Positions 9,015-19,068 of a stretch of 64,000 nt of DNA are shown in pieces. Numbering within the stretch: position 1 is the stretch's first letter; each line of letters begins with the position of its first letter. Source of the DNA: a virus; the IMG/VR virus record IMGVR_UViG_3300042907_001193, positions 17,189 through 81,188 of that record; one strand, 5' to 3'. A model generated the notes under the pieces. That model ran no database searches and was not told the origin of the DNA. It saw nothing but the letters and a program-made list of their open reading frames with translations. Made by a program: the position numbers and the translations under genes.

Positions 9015-12000
9015 TTAATCAGGTTTACTGTAATTGACAACACAACTTTCAACTCCACCAACTCCAACCGGCAATCCAAGTTCTCGAGCCTCTGCTGCTG
9101 TTAAAAGTTCACCCCAATGCTTTACCACTTCCATTTCAATGCCCAGATAATAGGGACCAGCTCCAGTAGGTAGCCCATCTAAACTAGAAGGGTAGATTGG
9201 AACTGCATCACGCATAAAAGTCGGCAAAACATATTCACACACATGCTTAACATGTTCGTAAGGAACTTCAAGCAACACGGCATCGTGAATTTGCAACAAG
9301 ACTTTGAATAGGTCTCGTCCTTGCTTCAACTGCTTTTCCTTGTAATCGTGGATATAAGCTAAAGCACGGCTGACCGCTGATGCAATCATGGATTGAATCG
9401 GGTAGTTCATGGCTTGTCTTTCAAACTCACCCGCCAACCCTCGGTCAAAGTTGGCATCTGGAAATCTACGAAACCTACCATAGCAATTGCATAAGTAACG
9501 ACCAGCCACTGTAGTGCCGGTCAGTGGGTCTATGTAGTCTCCAGTTGCACGCTGTTTGCATTCGTTGAAAAACGGACTTAACCTTGGATACATTAGAAAA
9601 ATTGCATCGATGACTGCTTGTGCTTCATCTACTTCAATTTCGATACCTTGTTCTTTTGCTGCGATAGCAATTGCTTTAGGACCTCGACCATAGGCAATAC
9701 CGAAGATTACAGATTTGGCCACGATCCTAATATGCTTCTTGCCGATAGCGGCTAACCCGCTTTTTGTCGGAGGACAAGTTAGTTTAAATGCAAAACAAGC
9801 TACTTGACTGTGTATGTCATAGTAATCTGGATGAGTTTCAGGCAGTTGATTTCGCAACGCATGTTTAATCATATTTTCGTCACCAGACATAACCGCCATA
9901 CCAAATAGCTCTGCACCTACATAATCTGCCTCTACCATCACATGACCAGGTGAAGCCTTTAAAACACTACGCAAAGTGTATTTGTAATCTTCAGCCCCAA
10001 GTAATCGTTTGTAGTCGGGATCTCTCTGCTTACTAATATTTTGTAAGTTAGGGCGAGCACTAGACCACCTTCCAGTTTCCTTGGTTTGATAGACATGAGT
10101 ACGAACTTTGCCATCGTCACAGCATAAAGAAGCAAGACCATCATCATACTCTAGGTTGCCGTCATCATCGTACATGGACTCTTCTGTTGCATCATCACAC
10201 GCTGGAGGATGTAACACAGTCTTAAGCACTTGATCTAAAAAGCGGTAATCACGCAGCTGATTTATTAGCTTTGCTTTACCCTCGTTAGTAGTTGATTGAG
10301 CTAACAGAGATAAAATCAGTTTGTTAGTAGACGGAGCATGCTCCGCCATCCTACCTGACTTTTTAACTTCACTCCATGGCTTGGGTGGTTTACTTGTGTC
10401 AAACAATGGATCTAAGTTTAAGCTAACTGCACCCTCTGGTCGCAATCTTATTACATCTCCAGTCTTCTTATCTTTCTTACCATTAAGAAGATGACCATAA
10501 AGTAATTCTCGCACATGCTGTGTAGACCTAATGTTAAACTCAGGCCACTTGATTTCTGTGCGTATCTTTACTTCAAGTGTATTCTTTGCGTTCATAAATC
10601 GCTTGGTTAAAAAATCAATACGATCTTTGTCCACAGTAATTCCGGTGCGATGTATCTCCAACACTGCAGGAGTTGCTATTTGAGATTCCCAGAATGCTTC
10701 TCGACAGTTATTACCTTCGTAATCCTCGTCAAGTAACACAGCTAGTTTGTAAAACAAACGCAAAGTAACATCAGCATCGTACATACCATAAGGCAGCAAA
10801 ATTTCATCGGGACATTCACCATATCCGTCTAGATCCGCATTCATTATACCTTTTGATTTGCAGTAAGATATCTTCCAATGCTGCAACTCTTTATCATATC
10901 TCGGTGCAGAAGTATAACGCATTGCCAGAGTTTCCAGCTTATAGCTAGCTGTCTCCTCAATAGCATGTGTCATCAAACCTGTATCTGCACCGCCCTCAAA
11001 CTTAGTGCGATACCACGCAGGTACTATTTCTTCTTCTGTAAACCCTTCTTTCTGATAAAGTTTAAACAACTTCTTATCCGCATTTTCTGCCTTCATCTCG
11101 TAGTCAAACAATTGGCAAGAGAAACAAGCTTGGATGTTGATTCCATAATCTAACAACCACTCTAAGTCTGCATTGAAGAAATGACCAACAACTCGTTTAC
11201 GCCTAAACTTAATTTCTTTGATCTCTTCGGCATCTTTGTATTTAAAGACACCACCAAGAAAGAACATGTTTAGAAGTTTAAGAGTTTTGTCGGGTAACTG
11301 CCTTGCTCTGCTAGTAGCAAAACCGGGAGTCATCTCACCCCCAGCCTCGTGAAACTTGATACCAAGTGCTTTCTTCTCGTACCAAGAAATCTGCATAGTT
11401 CGCATGTAAGCATTTTTATTAATAGGATGCTTTCCATGCCACTCTGCATCTACTGCAATCAAGCTGTCTCTCTTGTCCTCGTCCTTCTCAATGCTGATGA
11501 GTTGTTGTAATAAATCCCAATGGTTGTCCACCACTCTATGATCTATTACTTCTGAAGCTCCAATCGTTACTCCCTTAGTTAAAGCGATGAAACGAGATAT
11601 TCCGTTTTCTAACTGCCTACCCGCAGATTGATCTCGAAGCACTTGTCTAGGGTGAACTACAGTCATGACCTGTGCTTCTTTCCAATGCTGCTCTTGGTCT
11701 CTAGCAGTAAAGGCAACATTGTAGCGTAGTTTTTCTACTCTACCTTCCATCTCGCCTACACCCGCCGTACCTCCAAGCAAAGCTTTACTAACATCGGCAC
11801 CTAGACAAAGAATGTACTTGGGCTGCACAATCTTTATCTCTTGATAGAGCAGATGCATACAGTCTTTAATCCAGACTGCTTTCAATGTAGTTTTGTAATC
11901 TGGAGGACAAAATTTAACTAAATTCGTTACATAAAATTTAGTTAAATTAAAAGCTTTTAACTTACGGAATGTTTCAATCAATAAGGAACCATCTGCACCC

Positions 12001-12488
12001 GCCATGCACCTCCTTCTTTTGACCTCTTCACCCCAAGGATTACGACTGATGATCATTACATCTGCGGGCACCGGCCCGCTAGGATCAATTGATCCTAACA
12101 AATGGCCTAGTACAAATTCTGCTTCTTTATACTGATGAGGTCCAACTTCTACATCTAAAGTAAAAGGAGAAACTCGTAATGATTCACGGATTAAACCCAT
12201 TAATTCATTACTGTATTCCAACCTCTTTGCTTTAGTTTTTTCACCATCAGCATTTGTTATCGTTTCTTCAACCAGCTTGGATTCGATGTCCCCTAGACCT
12301 AATACATGTCTAAGAAACGCAGAGTTAGAAGGTAAAGGAGGCAAGCCGGGAGCTGCTAAAGGGAATACAGCTCCGCCTAATTGCACTTCATGCAATCGTT
12401 TTTTATACACCATCTCAACTGCTGCAGAAGAAGTTTTAACCGCTGGAGTAATTCCACCTCCTCCCGCTATCTTTATCTTTCGTGCCAT
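9015..12488 (-). CDS. polA: Family A DNA polymerase with N-terminal uracil-DNA-glycosylase-like domain
   Basis: 1157 aa from the ATG at 12488, which has an SD (AGAGG); an upstream TTG lacks one. Three domains are visible. Residues about 140-300 resemble family 4/5 uracil-DNA glycosylases (YVTNLVKFCPP, LCLGADVSKALL, VVHPRQ). A 3'-5' exonuclease follows with DAE (347-349), NADLEW (439-444) and YDADVTL (570-576), all intact, so it should proofread. The polymerase domain has motif A DYVGAEL (855-861), motif B around K925 with Phe at the sugar-selecting position (SVIFGIAYG), and motif C QIHDAVLLEV (1066-1075). Motif C has HDA where Pol I has HDE. Confidence 0.92.
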   Translation of the reverse strand: MARKIKIAGGGGITPAVKTSSAAVEMVYKKRLHEVQLGGAVFPLAAPGLPPLPSNSAFLRHVLGLGDIESKLVEETITNADGEKTKAKRLEYSNELMGLIRESLRVSPFTLDVEVGPHQYKEAEFVLGHLLGSIDPSGPVPADVMIISRNPWGEEVKRRRCMAGADGSLLIETFRKLKAFNLTKFYVTNLVKFCPPDYKTTLKAVWIKDCMHLLYQEIKIVQPKYILCLGADVSKALLGGTAGVGEMEGRVEKLRYNVAFTARDQEQHWKEAQVMTVVHPRQVLRDQSAGRQLENGISRFIALTKGVTIGASEVIDHRVVDNHWDLLQQLISIEKDEDKRDSLIAVDAEWHGKHPINKNAYMRTMQISWYEKKALGIKFHEAGGEMTPGFATSRARQLPDKTLKLLNMFFLGGVFKYKDAEEIKEIKFRRKRVVGHFFNADLEWLLDYGINIQACFSCQLFDYEMKAENADKKLFKLYQKEGFTEEEIVPAWYRTKFEGGADTGLMTHAIEETASYKLETLAMRYTSAPRYDKELQHWKISYCKSKGIMNADLDGYGECPDEILLPYGMYDADVTLRLFYKLAVLLDEDYEGNNCREAFWESQIATPAVLEIHRTGITVDKDRIDFLTKRFMNAKNTLEVKIRTEIKWPEFNIRSTQHVRELLYGHLLNGKKDKKTGDVIRLRPEGAVSLNLDPLFDTSKPPKPWSEVKKSGRMAEHAPSTNKLILSLLAQSTTNEGKAKLINQLRDYRFLDQVLKTVLHPPACDDATEESMYDDDGNLEYDDGLASLCCDDGKVRTHVYQTKETGRWSSARPNLQNISKQRDPDYKRLLGAEDYKYTLRSVLKASPGHVMVEADYVGAELFGMAVMSGDENMIKHALRNQLPETHPDYYDIHSQVACFAFKLTCPPTKSGLAAIGKKHIRIVAKSVIFGIAYGRGPKAIAIAAKEQGIEIEVDEAQAVIDAIFLMYPRLSPFFNECKQRATGDYIDPLTGTTVAGRYLCNCYGRFRRFPDANFDRGLAGEFERQAMNYPIQSMIASAVSRALAYIHDYKEKQLKQGRDLFKVLLQIHDAVLLEVPYEHVKHVCEYVLPTFMRDAVPIYPSSLDGLPTGAGPYYLGIEMEVVKHWGELLTAAEARELGLPVGVGGVESCVVNYSKPD

Positions 12489-12490
12489 TT

Positions 12491-13573
12491 CTACCTCTTT
12501 TTCCAAGAAATAATTACACCTTTATCACCAGCTTGCTTCGTAATATATTCACGAAGCATTGTGCGGGCTAAGGAACCAGGGTCGGTTCCCTCTGGAAGTT
12601 GCACGCTGCAAAATCCGGATTTTAACCGCTCATTTAAATCAGCTTCGATTTCGTTAACCTTTAACGCAAGCTTGTCTTTAACATCTGGATCAAACAGCAA
12701 CACTCCAGAGTAATCTTTGAAATGCTGTCTAAAGAGAGTTTGTTGTTCATTTGTTAAAGTTGCACCTAAGGTGCATACAGCTTGAGGTCCCACTCGCCAC
12801 ACATCTGTTACCCCCTCGACAATAATACCTACTTCATACTGGGAAGCATTCCCAAGGTTGTAAAGAATATTTCGTCTAGGTGTTCCAGGTGCTGTGTAAT
12901 ACTTAGGCAAGCTAGATTTCTTCCAATCCGTCTCGAAAGCAGCTCTAGCTTGCCACCCCACCATCTGCTTGTCATGGTAGATAGGAATGATTAAACGATT
13001 CCTACATATGTACCGGTCACTAGTGTGACACCAATGCACATTGTAAAACCGACCAATCTTATCTGGGTCAAATCCTCGTCCGGCTAGGTACACATTGGCT
13101 TCATGTGTGCTTGGAAGCTTATCAATCCTAGTGACTTCACCGGGCCAGCTTGTCCTTATTTTTGAAACATCAACTGTTCGTCCTTCACGCAGCTGAGCTT
13201 TGCGAAGATCTACTAAATGACGGCCCACCAGCATCTGCTCTAACTCCTCATAAATATGAGCAGTTTTAAGCGACAGCGGACAACCTCCATTAAAACAAGT
13301 AGCAAGATGAAGCTGAGGTTTCCCCCATTGATTTTCAGATCCGTAGCAATGGTTAATATAACAACGAAACCTTGTATCGTTGCAGAAGGGACAACACACT
13401 GCGTAATACTCGCCAGCATGTATAATCACTTCTTTTGGTTTACCTGTAATTAAATCAATGCTTGTCTTTCGTATTTGCTTCTCTCCCACTTGCGAGATAC
13501 GCACATTACCAAACACGGCTTTGCACCTACGAAATAAAGCTCGATTTAAAGCATTTTTCTCGTCATTGTTCAT
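12491..13573 (-). CDS. DNA primase, zinc-binding plus TOPRIM
   Basis: 360 aa. An N-terminal zinc site is formed by CPFC (61-64) and CFNGGC (93-98). A TOPRIM fold follows, with VEGVTD (252-257) carrying the catalytic Glu and LFDPDVKD (293-300) the DxD metal site. It is shorter than bacterial DnaG and has no C-terminal helicase-binding domain, which fits phage primases that work with a separate helicase. The helicase is encoded immediately upstream and the polymerase immediately downstream. Confidence 0.88.
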   Translation of the reverse strand: MNNDEKNALNRALFRRCKAVFGNVRISQVGEKQIRKTSIDLITGKPKEVIIHAGEYYAVCCPFCNDTRFRCYINHCYGSENQWGKPQLHLATCFNGGCPLSLKTAHIYEELEQMLVGRHLVDLRKAQLREGRTVDVSKIRTSWPGEVTRIDKLPSTHEANVYLAGRGFDPDKIGRFYNVHWCHTSDRYICRNRLIIPIYHDKQMVGWQARAAFETDWKKSSLPKYYTAPGTPRRNILYNLGNASQYEVGIIVEGVTDVWRVGPQAVCTLGATLTNEQQTLFRQHFKDYSGVLLFDPDVKDKLALKVNEIEADLNERLKSGFCSVQLPEGTDPGSLARTMLREYITKQAGDKGVIISWKKR

Positions 13574-13590
13574 TGGCTCCTCGTTAGTGT

Positions 13591-15267
13591 TTAACTTTCA
13601 TCTACAATTATGTTTGAAGTATCGGACGGAGCAGGAGTAGCACTTGCGTGATCTTCGTTATCAGCAAAATGATCAAAAGAAGAATCATTTACATTTACAC
13701 CCACAGATTTCATTGTGGACTTCTCCACAATTTGCCCACGGCTATCTATGTGATAGTTGTTAAGCCCTACCACTGAGTTGTACTCGCCATCTACACGGAT
13801 AATGCTTGGAGGCACTCGCCGGAAACGACGATGCTTCGTACAGGCAATTTGGCCCATCGAGTCTGAATTTAAATTACCTATTACAAAAGAAAAATCTAAA
13901 TTCTCACCAAAGCTTTTACTGCCTTTTGCATCAGTATGATGCAAAGTTTTTGTAGGACTTAACATTGAGTTAGCTGCACCGCTAAGCTGATGTAATACAA
14001 CAGTATGGCAGCTAAATGGTTTACTGATCTCTCTAACAATCCGTGCTACTGCATTTTGATATGTTTTGTGATCTTCTTGCCGTCCGCTCTCTTGCTGTTT
14101 TAGAGTGGTATCTCTATCCACCATCAACCCAAGATAATCGATGATCACATTACGCACATAGCAAGAAGGGCCACGAGTACGCAACTCTAACTTAATCCGC
14201 TGCACAATCTCATCGATCCCATTACTACCCGCAGTTGGATAATCTTTGTCGCTACCTGAAAAATCTAAACACAGCGTGTGGCCGTTCAACCAAGTTATGG
14301 CATTCTCCACACGAACTCGTTCTGGTTCAAATACCCCATCTTTGATTTCTTGTGCAAATATCTTACGTTCGTAATCTAATGGGGTTTCTGGATCGTTTAA
14401 CAAAGAATCTAGCCCTTCCATGCCCATCTTATCTAAGCTGGCCCGATTCACCCTTGCTGCATACATTAACGCACGATGCAGAATCTCGGGTGCCTTAGCT
14501 GCTTCGTAAGTAACCAGCACAGAAATCCCATGCCTACCTTCGCTATTCTCTAACTTCTCTTCATAGGATTGCTTTGCAGCTTCGCACCACAGCATGACTG
14601 CTAAGGTAGTTTTACAAGTACCATAAGGTGCCATGATGCCATAAACTTCGCCTTCCGCACTACCACCCCCAAGATACTTGTCTAAGAAACCAAGCCCTGT
14701 TGTGCGAATAATCCTAGGGTCACGTTTGTCCCAGCCAGTTTCAAAAGTAAGAGCCGCCTTATCTTTAATGCCCATTGTCTTGAGCATTTCTAATTCAAGC
14801 AGCGTCTTTTGCAAAACAAAAGGTAGGTCTTCTATTTCTCCGTTTTTGTGAAGAGCTAGTTTTAAATTGTCAGACTGTGCAAACATTAAAAAACGTTTGC
14901 CCGCTCTAAGTGCAAATTTCTCTAGCCACTTAGTGTGCACATCTTCCCCATCTAATGTGTCCGGATCGGCCGCATAAGACAGAAAATCCTCAAGATCTAA
15001 ACGGCTAGCCTCTGAAATGATTTCAGAATCTTGCTCAAGCATAGATTCTAAGTCTGCCCATATTTCGGTAAAACTGGGTAGACAATTGTTTTCTTTATGA
15101 AAGTCTAATAAAACCCGATAAAGCAATTGATAGCTTTCATCGGCAAAATGAGCGACAGTCAGTTTACTTTTAAAATGAGAAAATATTGTTTCATTCTGCA
15201 TTAGAATTGTAACAAATAATCGCAAGTGAGCAGCTGACAGCCGACCTTGTTTTCGGTCGCTTGGCAT
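13591..15267 (-). CDS. DnaB-type replicative helicase
   Basis: 558 aa from the ATG at 15267, with AAAGGA 5 nt upstream. The helical N-terminal domain (to about residue 150) matches the DnaB N-domain, and the RecA-type motor follows. Walker A is APYGTCKTT (213-221), again with Cys before Lys. RNVIIDYLG gives the Walker B strand, and VVLHQLSG fits the sensor/loop region. It would unwind the fork ahead of the polymerase, 5'-3', as a hexamer. No helicase loader is recognised; the 255-aa gene upstream is a positional candidate. Confidence 0.88.
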   Translation of the reverse strand: MPSDRKQGRLSAAHLRLFVTILMQNETIFSHFKSKLTVAHFADESYQLLYRVLLDFHKENNCLPSFTEIWADLESMLEQDSEIISEASRLDLEDFLSYAADPDTLDGEDVHTKWLEKFALRAGKRFLMFAQSDNLKLALHKNGEIEDLPFVLQKTLLELEMLKTMGIKDKAALTFETGWDKRDPRIIRTTGLGFLDKYLGGGSAEGEVYGIMAPYGTCKTTLAVMLWCEAAKQSYEEKLENSEGRHGISVLVTYEAAKAPEILHRALMYAARVNRASLDKMGMEGLDSLLNDPETPLDYERKIFAQEIKDGVFEPERVRVENAITWLNGHTLCLDFSGSDKDYPTAGSNGIDEIVQRIKLELRTRGPSCYVRNVIIDYLGLMVDRDTTLKQQESGRQEDHKTYQNAVARIVREISKPFSCHTVVLHQLSGAANSMLSPTKTLHHTDAKGSKSFGENLDFSFVIGNLNSDSMGQIACTKHRRFRRVPPSIIRVDGEYNSVVGLNNYHIDSRGQIVEKSTMKSVGVNVNDSSFDHFADNEDHASATPAPSDTSNIIVDES

Positions 15268-15297
15268 GTGCATCCTTTCTCGCACAGAAGTACATCG

Positions 15298-16065
15298 TTA
15301 ACACCTTGCAGCTGAAACTATCTCAGCTGCCGCTACACGAAAATCCAACGGAACTAATTTCCCCAACACCGCTGTATACAGTTGGGGAAAGAGAGTGTAA
15401 TCCATTGCCGCTAAAAATTCAAACTGCTTTGCTACTTTATTTAATTTTTCAATATGTGGATCTGTTTTTGGCAGACTTTCGCAAGTAGAAGTTGCAATGC
15501 AGTATTTAAATAAAGGAGACAATTCTAATCTAGGGTCAATCAATGCGTAATATACGGATAAACTAAGTGGATACCCATTTCCTTTTTTAAAGATAACAAT
15601 TGCAGTTTTGATCCTTTGGCTTTCCGCAATGAACTGACAGCGTAAATCATTTTCTGCTTTTTTTAAAAAATCAATAACTAGTTCTATAGTGTTAGGTGCT
15701 GCCAACTGGCCTAAAGCAGGCACAGTCAATGCACTACCACGCAATATGTAAAAAAGAACACGAACATAATGAATAGGGTTTAACTGATTCATTTGCTCAA
15801 TCTTTTTGTACATAGCTTGCCATTGATTTGTGGTTTTTCTTTCTTCTGGTGTGTCAAACTTAGACTTACCATCTAAGCTTGAAGCAGGCTGATAAGAAAC
15901 CGCAAATTCACCTTGGCGAAACCGGTCTAAAACTTGTCTCTCTTGTATATAAGTGTCTTTAAACAATTGTACTTCTGTCGTTAACCCTGTAGCCTCGTTA
16001 CCCGATGAAGCTCGAGAATTTGCACCGGGGATAGGAGAGCGACTAAATTTATATTCGTTTTCCAT
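15298..16065 (-). CDS. Unknown protein between two helicases (255 aa)
   Basis: The start at 16065 follows AAAGGAA and leaves a 17-nt overlap with the SF2 helicase; a longer frame would overlap by 83 nt and lacks an SD. A polar, disordered-looking N-terminal 70 residues precede a mostly helical domain. Not recognised. It is the only unassigned gene between the SF2 and DnaB-type helicases, so it is a candidate helicase loader or accessory factor. Nothing in the sequence proves it. Confidence 0.65.
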   Translation of the reverse strand: MENEYKFSRSPIPGANSRASSGNEATGLTTEVQLFKDTYIQERQVLDRFRQGEFAVSYQPASSLDGKSKFDTPEERKTTNQWQAMYKKIEQMNQLNPIHYVRVLFYILRGSALTVPALGQLAAPNTIELVIDFLKKAENDLRCQFIAESQRIKTAIVIFKKGNGYPLSLSVYYALIDPRLELSPLFKYCIATSTCESLPKTDPHIEKLNKVAKQFEFLAAMDYTLFPQLYTAVLGKLVPLDFRVAAAEIVSAARC

Positions 16066-17551
16066 TGTATTCCTTTTGTAATCCCGAAGATGGAAAAGAT
16101 TGTTCCCAGTTATTAAGTGCATAAGAAGCACAGCGGTTTTTTGCTCGTGTTTTAAATGTGTAATTAAACTGATCTAGGTAATCATGGACTTGCCCATAAG
16201 GTTTGTCCGCTGAAATTCTAGATACTCTACCAGGAATTTGAATGTCGTTAATAGGGCTACCGCCACCATCTGCCCTAATTAGAACAGCCAAACTGTTAAA
16301 GGAAACCCCAACATTCCATACAGTAGTGCATATGACTTTTTTAAGTATTCCCTTTTCAAAGTCTTGTGTCAGTTTTTGCCTTCTGTTTAAATCCATTAAA
16401 GGCTCATCTGCTTTGCAGAAACCTCCACGAGCATAGTGTGCCCGATCCATCTGACTTAACCCATTCTCCATGTATACTAAAGTAAAGTTTGGTAACTGTT
16501 TCTTTAGGTTAAAAGCATGTTCTATCGTCTCTACTGTAATTAATACCTGCGTATCGTCGTCATAGCGTTTAGCATCTTCTGCTATTCTTCGATTACGATA
16601 CTCGTTACACCAAATACCCTGCCGTTTCTTTTTTACATCTTCTGCGTCCATACATGGATCTTGATCCATCACCACAGAAGTCCATTGGACTTTAATAGGA
16701 ACCACCATGCTGGCAGACTGTGCTTGTGCGTAATTTACTTTAAAAATGACAGGACCAAACATGCCTAAGTTTCTAAAGTCTTTACCATCCCAACGAAGAT
16801 CATGCGATGCAGACAACCCAAAATTACGACTGTTCTGCCACCTTGCCAACTCACCAGAAGCTTTGTCCGCAGAAAGCTCATGACACTCATCCCCGATAAG
16901 GATATCCGCAGTAGCTGGGCTATGATGTAAGGAACCAACTGTATAACACATCACCCGCTTGCCCCGAACATTCTTAGTTCCACCTACAATGCCAACATCT
17001 CCTACCATCTGGCACAGCTCTGGGTAAATACGATCTCGTAATACAGATACCCGCTTGGTAACCACATCAATTTTTGTTCTTGGCAACAAAGAGGCAACTA
17101 ACCCAATCATGAAAGATTTACCGAAGCCGGGAGGGCAATCAAAACGACCGCAGCGGTTTGCTAAAACTTTATCCAGAAATTCCTTTTGATTTGCTCTAAG
17201 CTTATATTTGTTAATGTTCTGCCATTGTGGTTCTAACTTTTTAGGATCCATAGGGGATAGATCTTTAAATTGCACATCATATCCAGCTTGGGTAAGCGTG
17301 CTACGCAGCAGTTTCCAAAACCCATAGAAAGTCACAATGCGTTGTTTGTAATCGATATCCATAAGTGTGTGTTCTTGTACTTCTAATACAGAAAGACCTT
17401 GTTGCTTTCGCTCTTTTGCCTCGTAACCAAAATAACATTTTCGTTCTGTAAAACTTAAAACTGGCTTGAGCAACTCAAGCATGCTATCTGTCGTTGGGTC
17501 TAGATAAAGTGTATTCCCAGTCTTATATAATGTGACAATTTGTTTGTCCAT
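16049..17551 (-). CDS. SF2 DNA helicase (UvsW-like)
   Basis: 500 aa. Motif I is PPGFGKS (140-146), motif II is GDECHE (DECH box, 221-224), and motif III fits FGLSASHDLR. In the second RecA-like domain, TTVWNVGVSF and IQIPGRVSRI fit motifs V and VI. N-terminal to the motor is an about 115-residue domain, as in UvsW. T4 UvsW remodels forks and R-loops and works with the recombinase; the context with RecA-like and SbcCD genes agrees. Confidence 0.85.
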   Translation of the reverse strand: MDKQIVTLYKTGNTLYLDPTTDSMLELLKPVLSFTERKCYFGYEAKERKQQGLSVLEVQEHTLMDIDYKQRIVTFYGFWKLLRSTLTQAGYDVQFKDLSPMDPKKLEPQWQNINKYKLRANQKEFLDKVLANRCGRFDCPPGFGKSFMIGLVASLLPRTKIDVVTKRVSVLRDRIYPELCQMVGDVGIVGGTKNVRGKRVMCYTVGSLHHSPATADILIGDECHELSADKASGELARWQNSRNFGLSASHDLRWDGKDFRNLGMFGPVIFKVNYAQAQSASMVVPIKVQWTSVVMDQDPCMDAEDVKKKRQGIWCNEYRNRRIAEDAKRYDDDTQVLITVETIEHAFNLKKQLPNFTLVYMENGLSQMDRAHYARGGFCKADEPLMDLNRRQKLTQDFEKGILKKVICTTVWNVGVSFNSLAVLIRADGGGSPINDIQIPGRVSRISADKPYGQVHDYLDQFNYTFKTRAKNRCASYALNNWEQSFPSSGLQKEYNGKRI

Positions 17552-17594
17552 TTACACTGACTCCTTCTTGCATTTTTGGATTAATTGATTAGAA

Positions 17595-17672
17595 TGCAGC
17601 TGTGGGTTGGCGAAGCATCGCACCCGCTACACTTACCATCGGCTGGGCACCGCACCTAGCCGATGGTTTTTT
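17595..17672. other. Paired hairpins in intergenic gap
   Basis: Two adjacent stem-loops fill most of the gap between the SF2 helicase and the 164-aa gene. One pairs GGGT/ACCC around GCGA/TCGC (about 17604-17625). The other is a perfect 10-bp stem ACCATCGGCT/AGCCGATGGT (17635-17644 with 17658-17667) followed by six T on the plus strand. As a T-tailed terminator it faces the plus strand, although both flanking genes are minus. It may instead be a structured 5' leader for the helicase mRNA. Confidence 0.6.
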
Positions 17673-17674
17673 AA

Positions 17675-18169
17675 TTAATCCATAGTATTATTTTGAGATT
17701 GTCTTCGTGGATGTATGTTCACAATTTCGTAATGTCCATATTTACCAGGCTGCCACGGAGACAACCCTTTATACTTACCTGCAATTTGCATCAATGCCCA
17801 GAAATCTTGATCGTCTATTTCAGACGGTACTACACAGTTTATTACAACAGTTTGATTAGCCATGATTGATTCATGCAAAGACCAACGCTCTCGCCCATTA
17901 GCAGATTTCTGGTAGAAACAACGAGTTAGACATTTGTCTTTAATCTCCGCATCAAGCCCTATATCCCAACAGATATGCTTAACGGCTTCTTGATGCCTAC
18001 CTAACATCTCTGCAGCTAACTTCATGTTTGCATGATGCCATGTAGCTAAAAACAAAATCTTACCATCTCGACCAGGACTTCGTTGGAACCGAAAACGACC
18101 TGTCTTCTTTTCTTTTTCATTCCCCAAACTAGGGGTGGTGAAACGAATTCTTACAGATAATTCACGCAC
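17675..18169 (-). CDS. Conserved phage-type protein of unknown function (164 aa)
   Basis: It has a distinctive pattern: IRFTTPSLG at the start, FRFQRSPGRDGKILFL, a WHHAN segment, and a C-terminal block DQDFWALMQIAGKYKGLSPW. I recall similar proteins in other mobile-element and phage contexts but cannot assign a name or role. It starts 2 nt before the stop region of the 298-aa gene and lies in the recombination cluster. Confidence 0.7.
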   Translation of the reverse strand: MRELSVRIRFTTPSLGNEKEKKTGRFRFQRSPGRDGKILFLATWHHANMKLAAEMLGRHQEAVKHICWDIGLDAEIKDKCLTRCFYQKSANGRERWSLHESIMANQTVVINCVVPSEIDDQDFWALMQIAGKYKGLSPWQPGKYGHYEIVNIHPRRQSQNNTMD

Positions 18170-18171
18170 AG

Positions 18172-19068
18172 CTATTCTCCAAATTGCTTTAAAAAACTGT
18201 CTTTGACTAACTTATTGCTAAAAAATATTCGAGGATCAAACTCAGCATGCTTCACGCTTCCGGATAACCAGTTACGTGCTATAAAATGCAATAACCGCTT
18301 ACAAGTTCGATACACCTCTTTCTTGTCCGTAACATCGCAAGGAATGTCTAGTAAGAGAGGGCTATCCGCTGGCAGAGCTTTTACAGCTTCAACCAATAGC
18401 CGAGCCCTATCTTGTTTAGCATCAAGTTCTGCTGTCTTTTTCCTTATGCGTAAATTCCAAAACTTAGAGAACTTAGCAAAAGGCATTAAACCAAAATGAC
18501 TGTTTAACCGAGTCAGCCTATTGGGATGCTTTACATTAAAGTACCAGCGAGGATCTACTATTGAAGCAAGTATATCCAGCACTAGATCGGTGTGTTGCTC
18601 TATCTTTAAAAATTGCCAGAAAGGATAAGTAATATGCTGCGGATACCAGTGCTGCAGTCTATCTTGTATTTTTGGAGAGGAGTCATAAAGCTGTTCTTGC
18701 TTTACCTCTAGTAATAAAAAATTACGATAGCTTGTGCTGTCTATGTGATGCCAAGTATGTGGCAGATTATCATGCGGATTCAGCACAGAAATACAATTTA
18801 ACAACTGCAAACTTGAATTATGATACCTACGGCATATCCGAGGAGAACCCACTAATAAATTACCTTTTATCTCCTTGTTAATCAAAGCTAGGTACAAGGA
18901 GATAATGACTTTATAATTCTGAGGTACTGCAATCACACGATAGGTCGTTGCCAGCAGTTTACTTGGGCGATACTTTCCAATTACCTGTGTAGGTATACCT
19001 TCTGGAGTGTTTACCCAAGTAGTGCCATCGTGATCTATGTGAATACAGGTCATAAATTGTCTCAACAA
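18172..19068 (-). CDS. Unknown protein downstream of sbcC (298 aa)
   Basis: Not recognised. Helical and basic, with a run VDPRWYFNVKHPNRLTRL in the middle. It overlaps the SbcC-like gene by 7 nt if the first ATG is used; an internal ATG at 19053 is also possible. Coupled translation with SbcC/D suggests a recombination-related role by position only. Confidence 0.65.
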   Translation of the reverse strand: MLRQFMTCIHIDHDGTTWVNTPEGIPTQVIGKYRPSKLLATTYRVIAVPQNYKVIISLYLALINKEIKGNLLVGSPRICRRYHNSSLQLLNCISVLNPHDNLPHTWHHIDSTSYRNFLLLEVKQEQLYDSSPKIQDRLQHWYPQHITYPFWQFLKIEQHTDLVLDILASIVDPRWYFNVKHPNRLTRLNSHFGLMPFAKFSKFWNLRIRKKTAELDAKQDRARLLVEAVKALPADSPLLLDIPCDVTDKKEVYRTCKRLLHFIARNWLSGSVKHAEFDPRIFFSNKLVKDSFLKQFGE

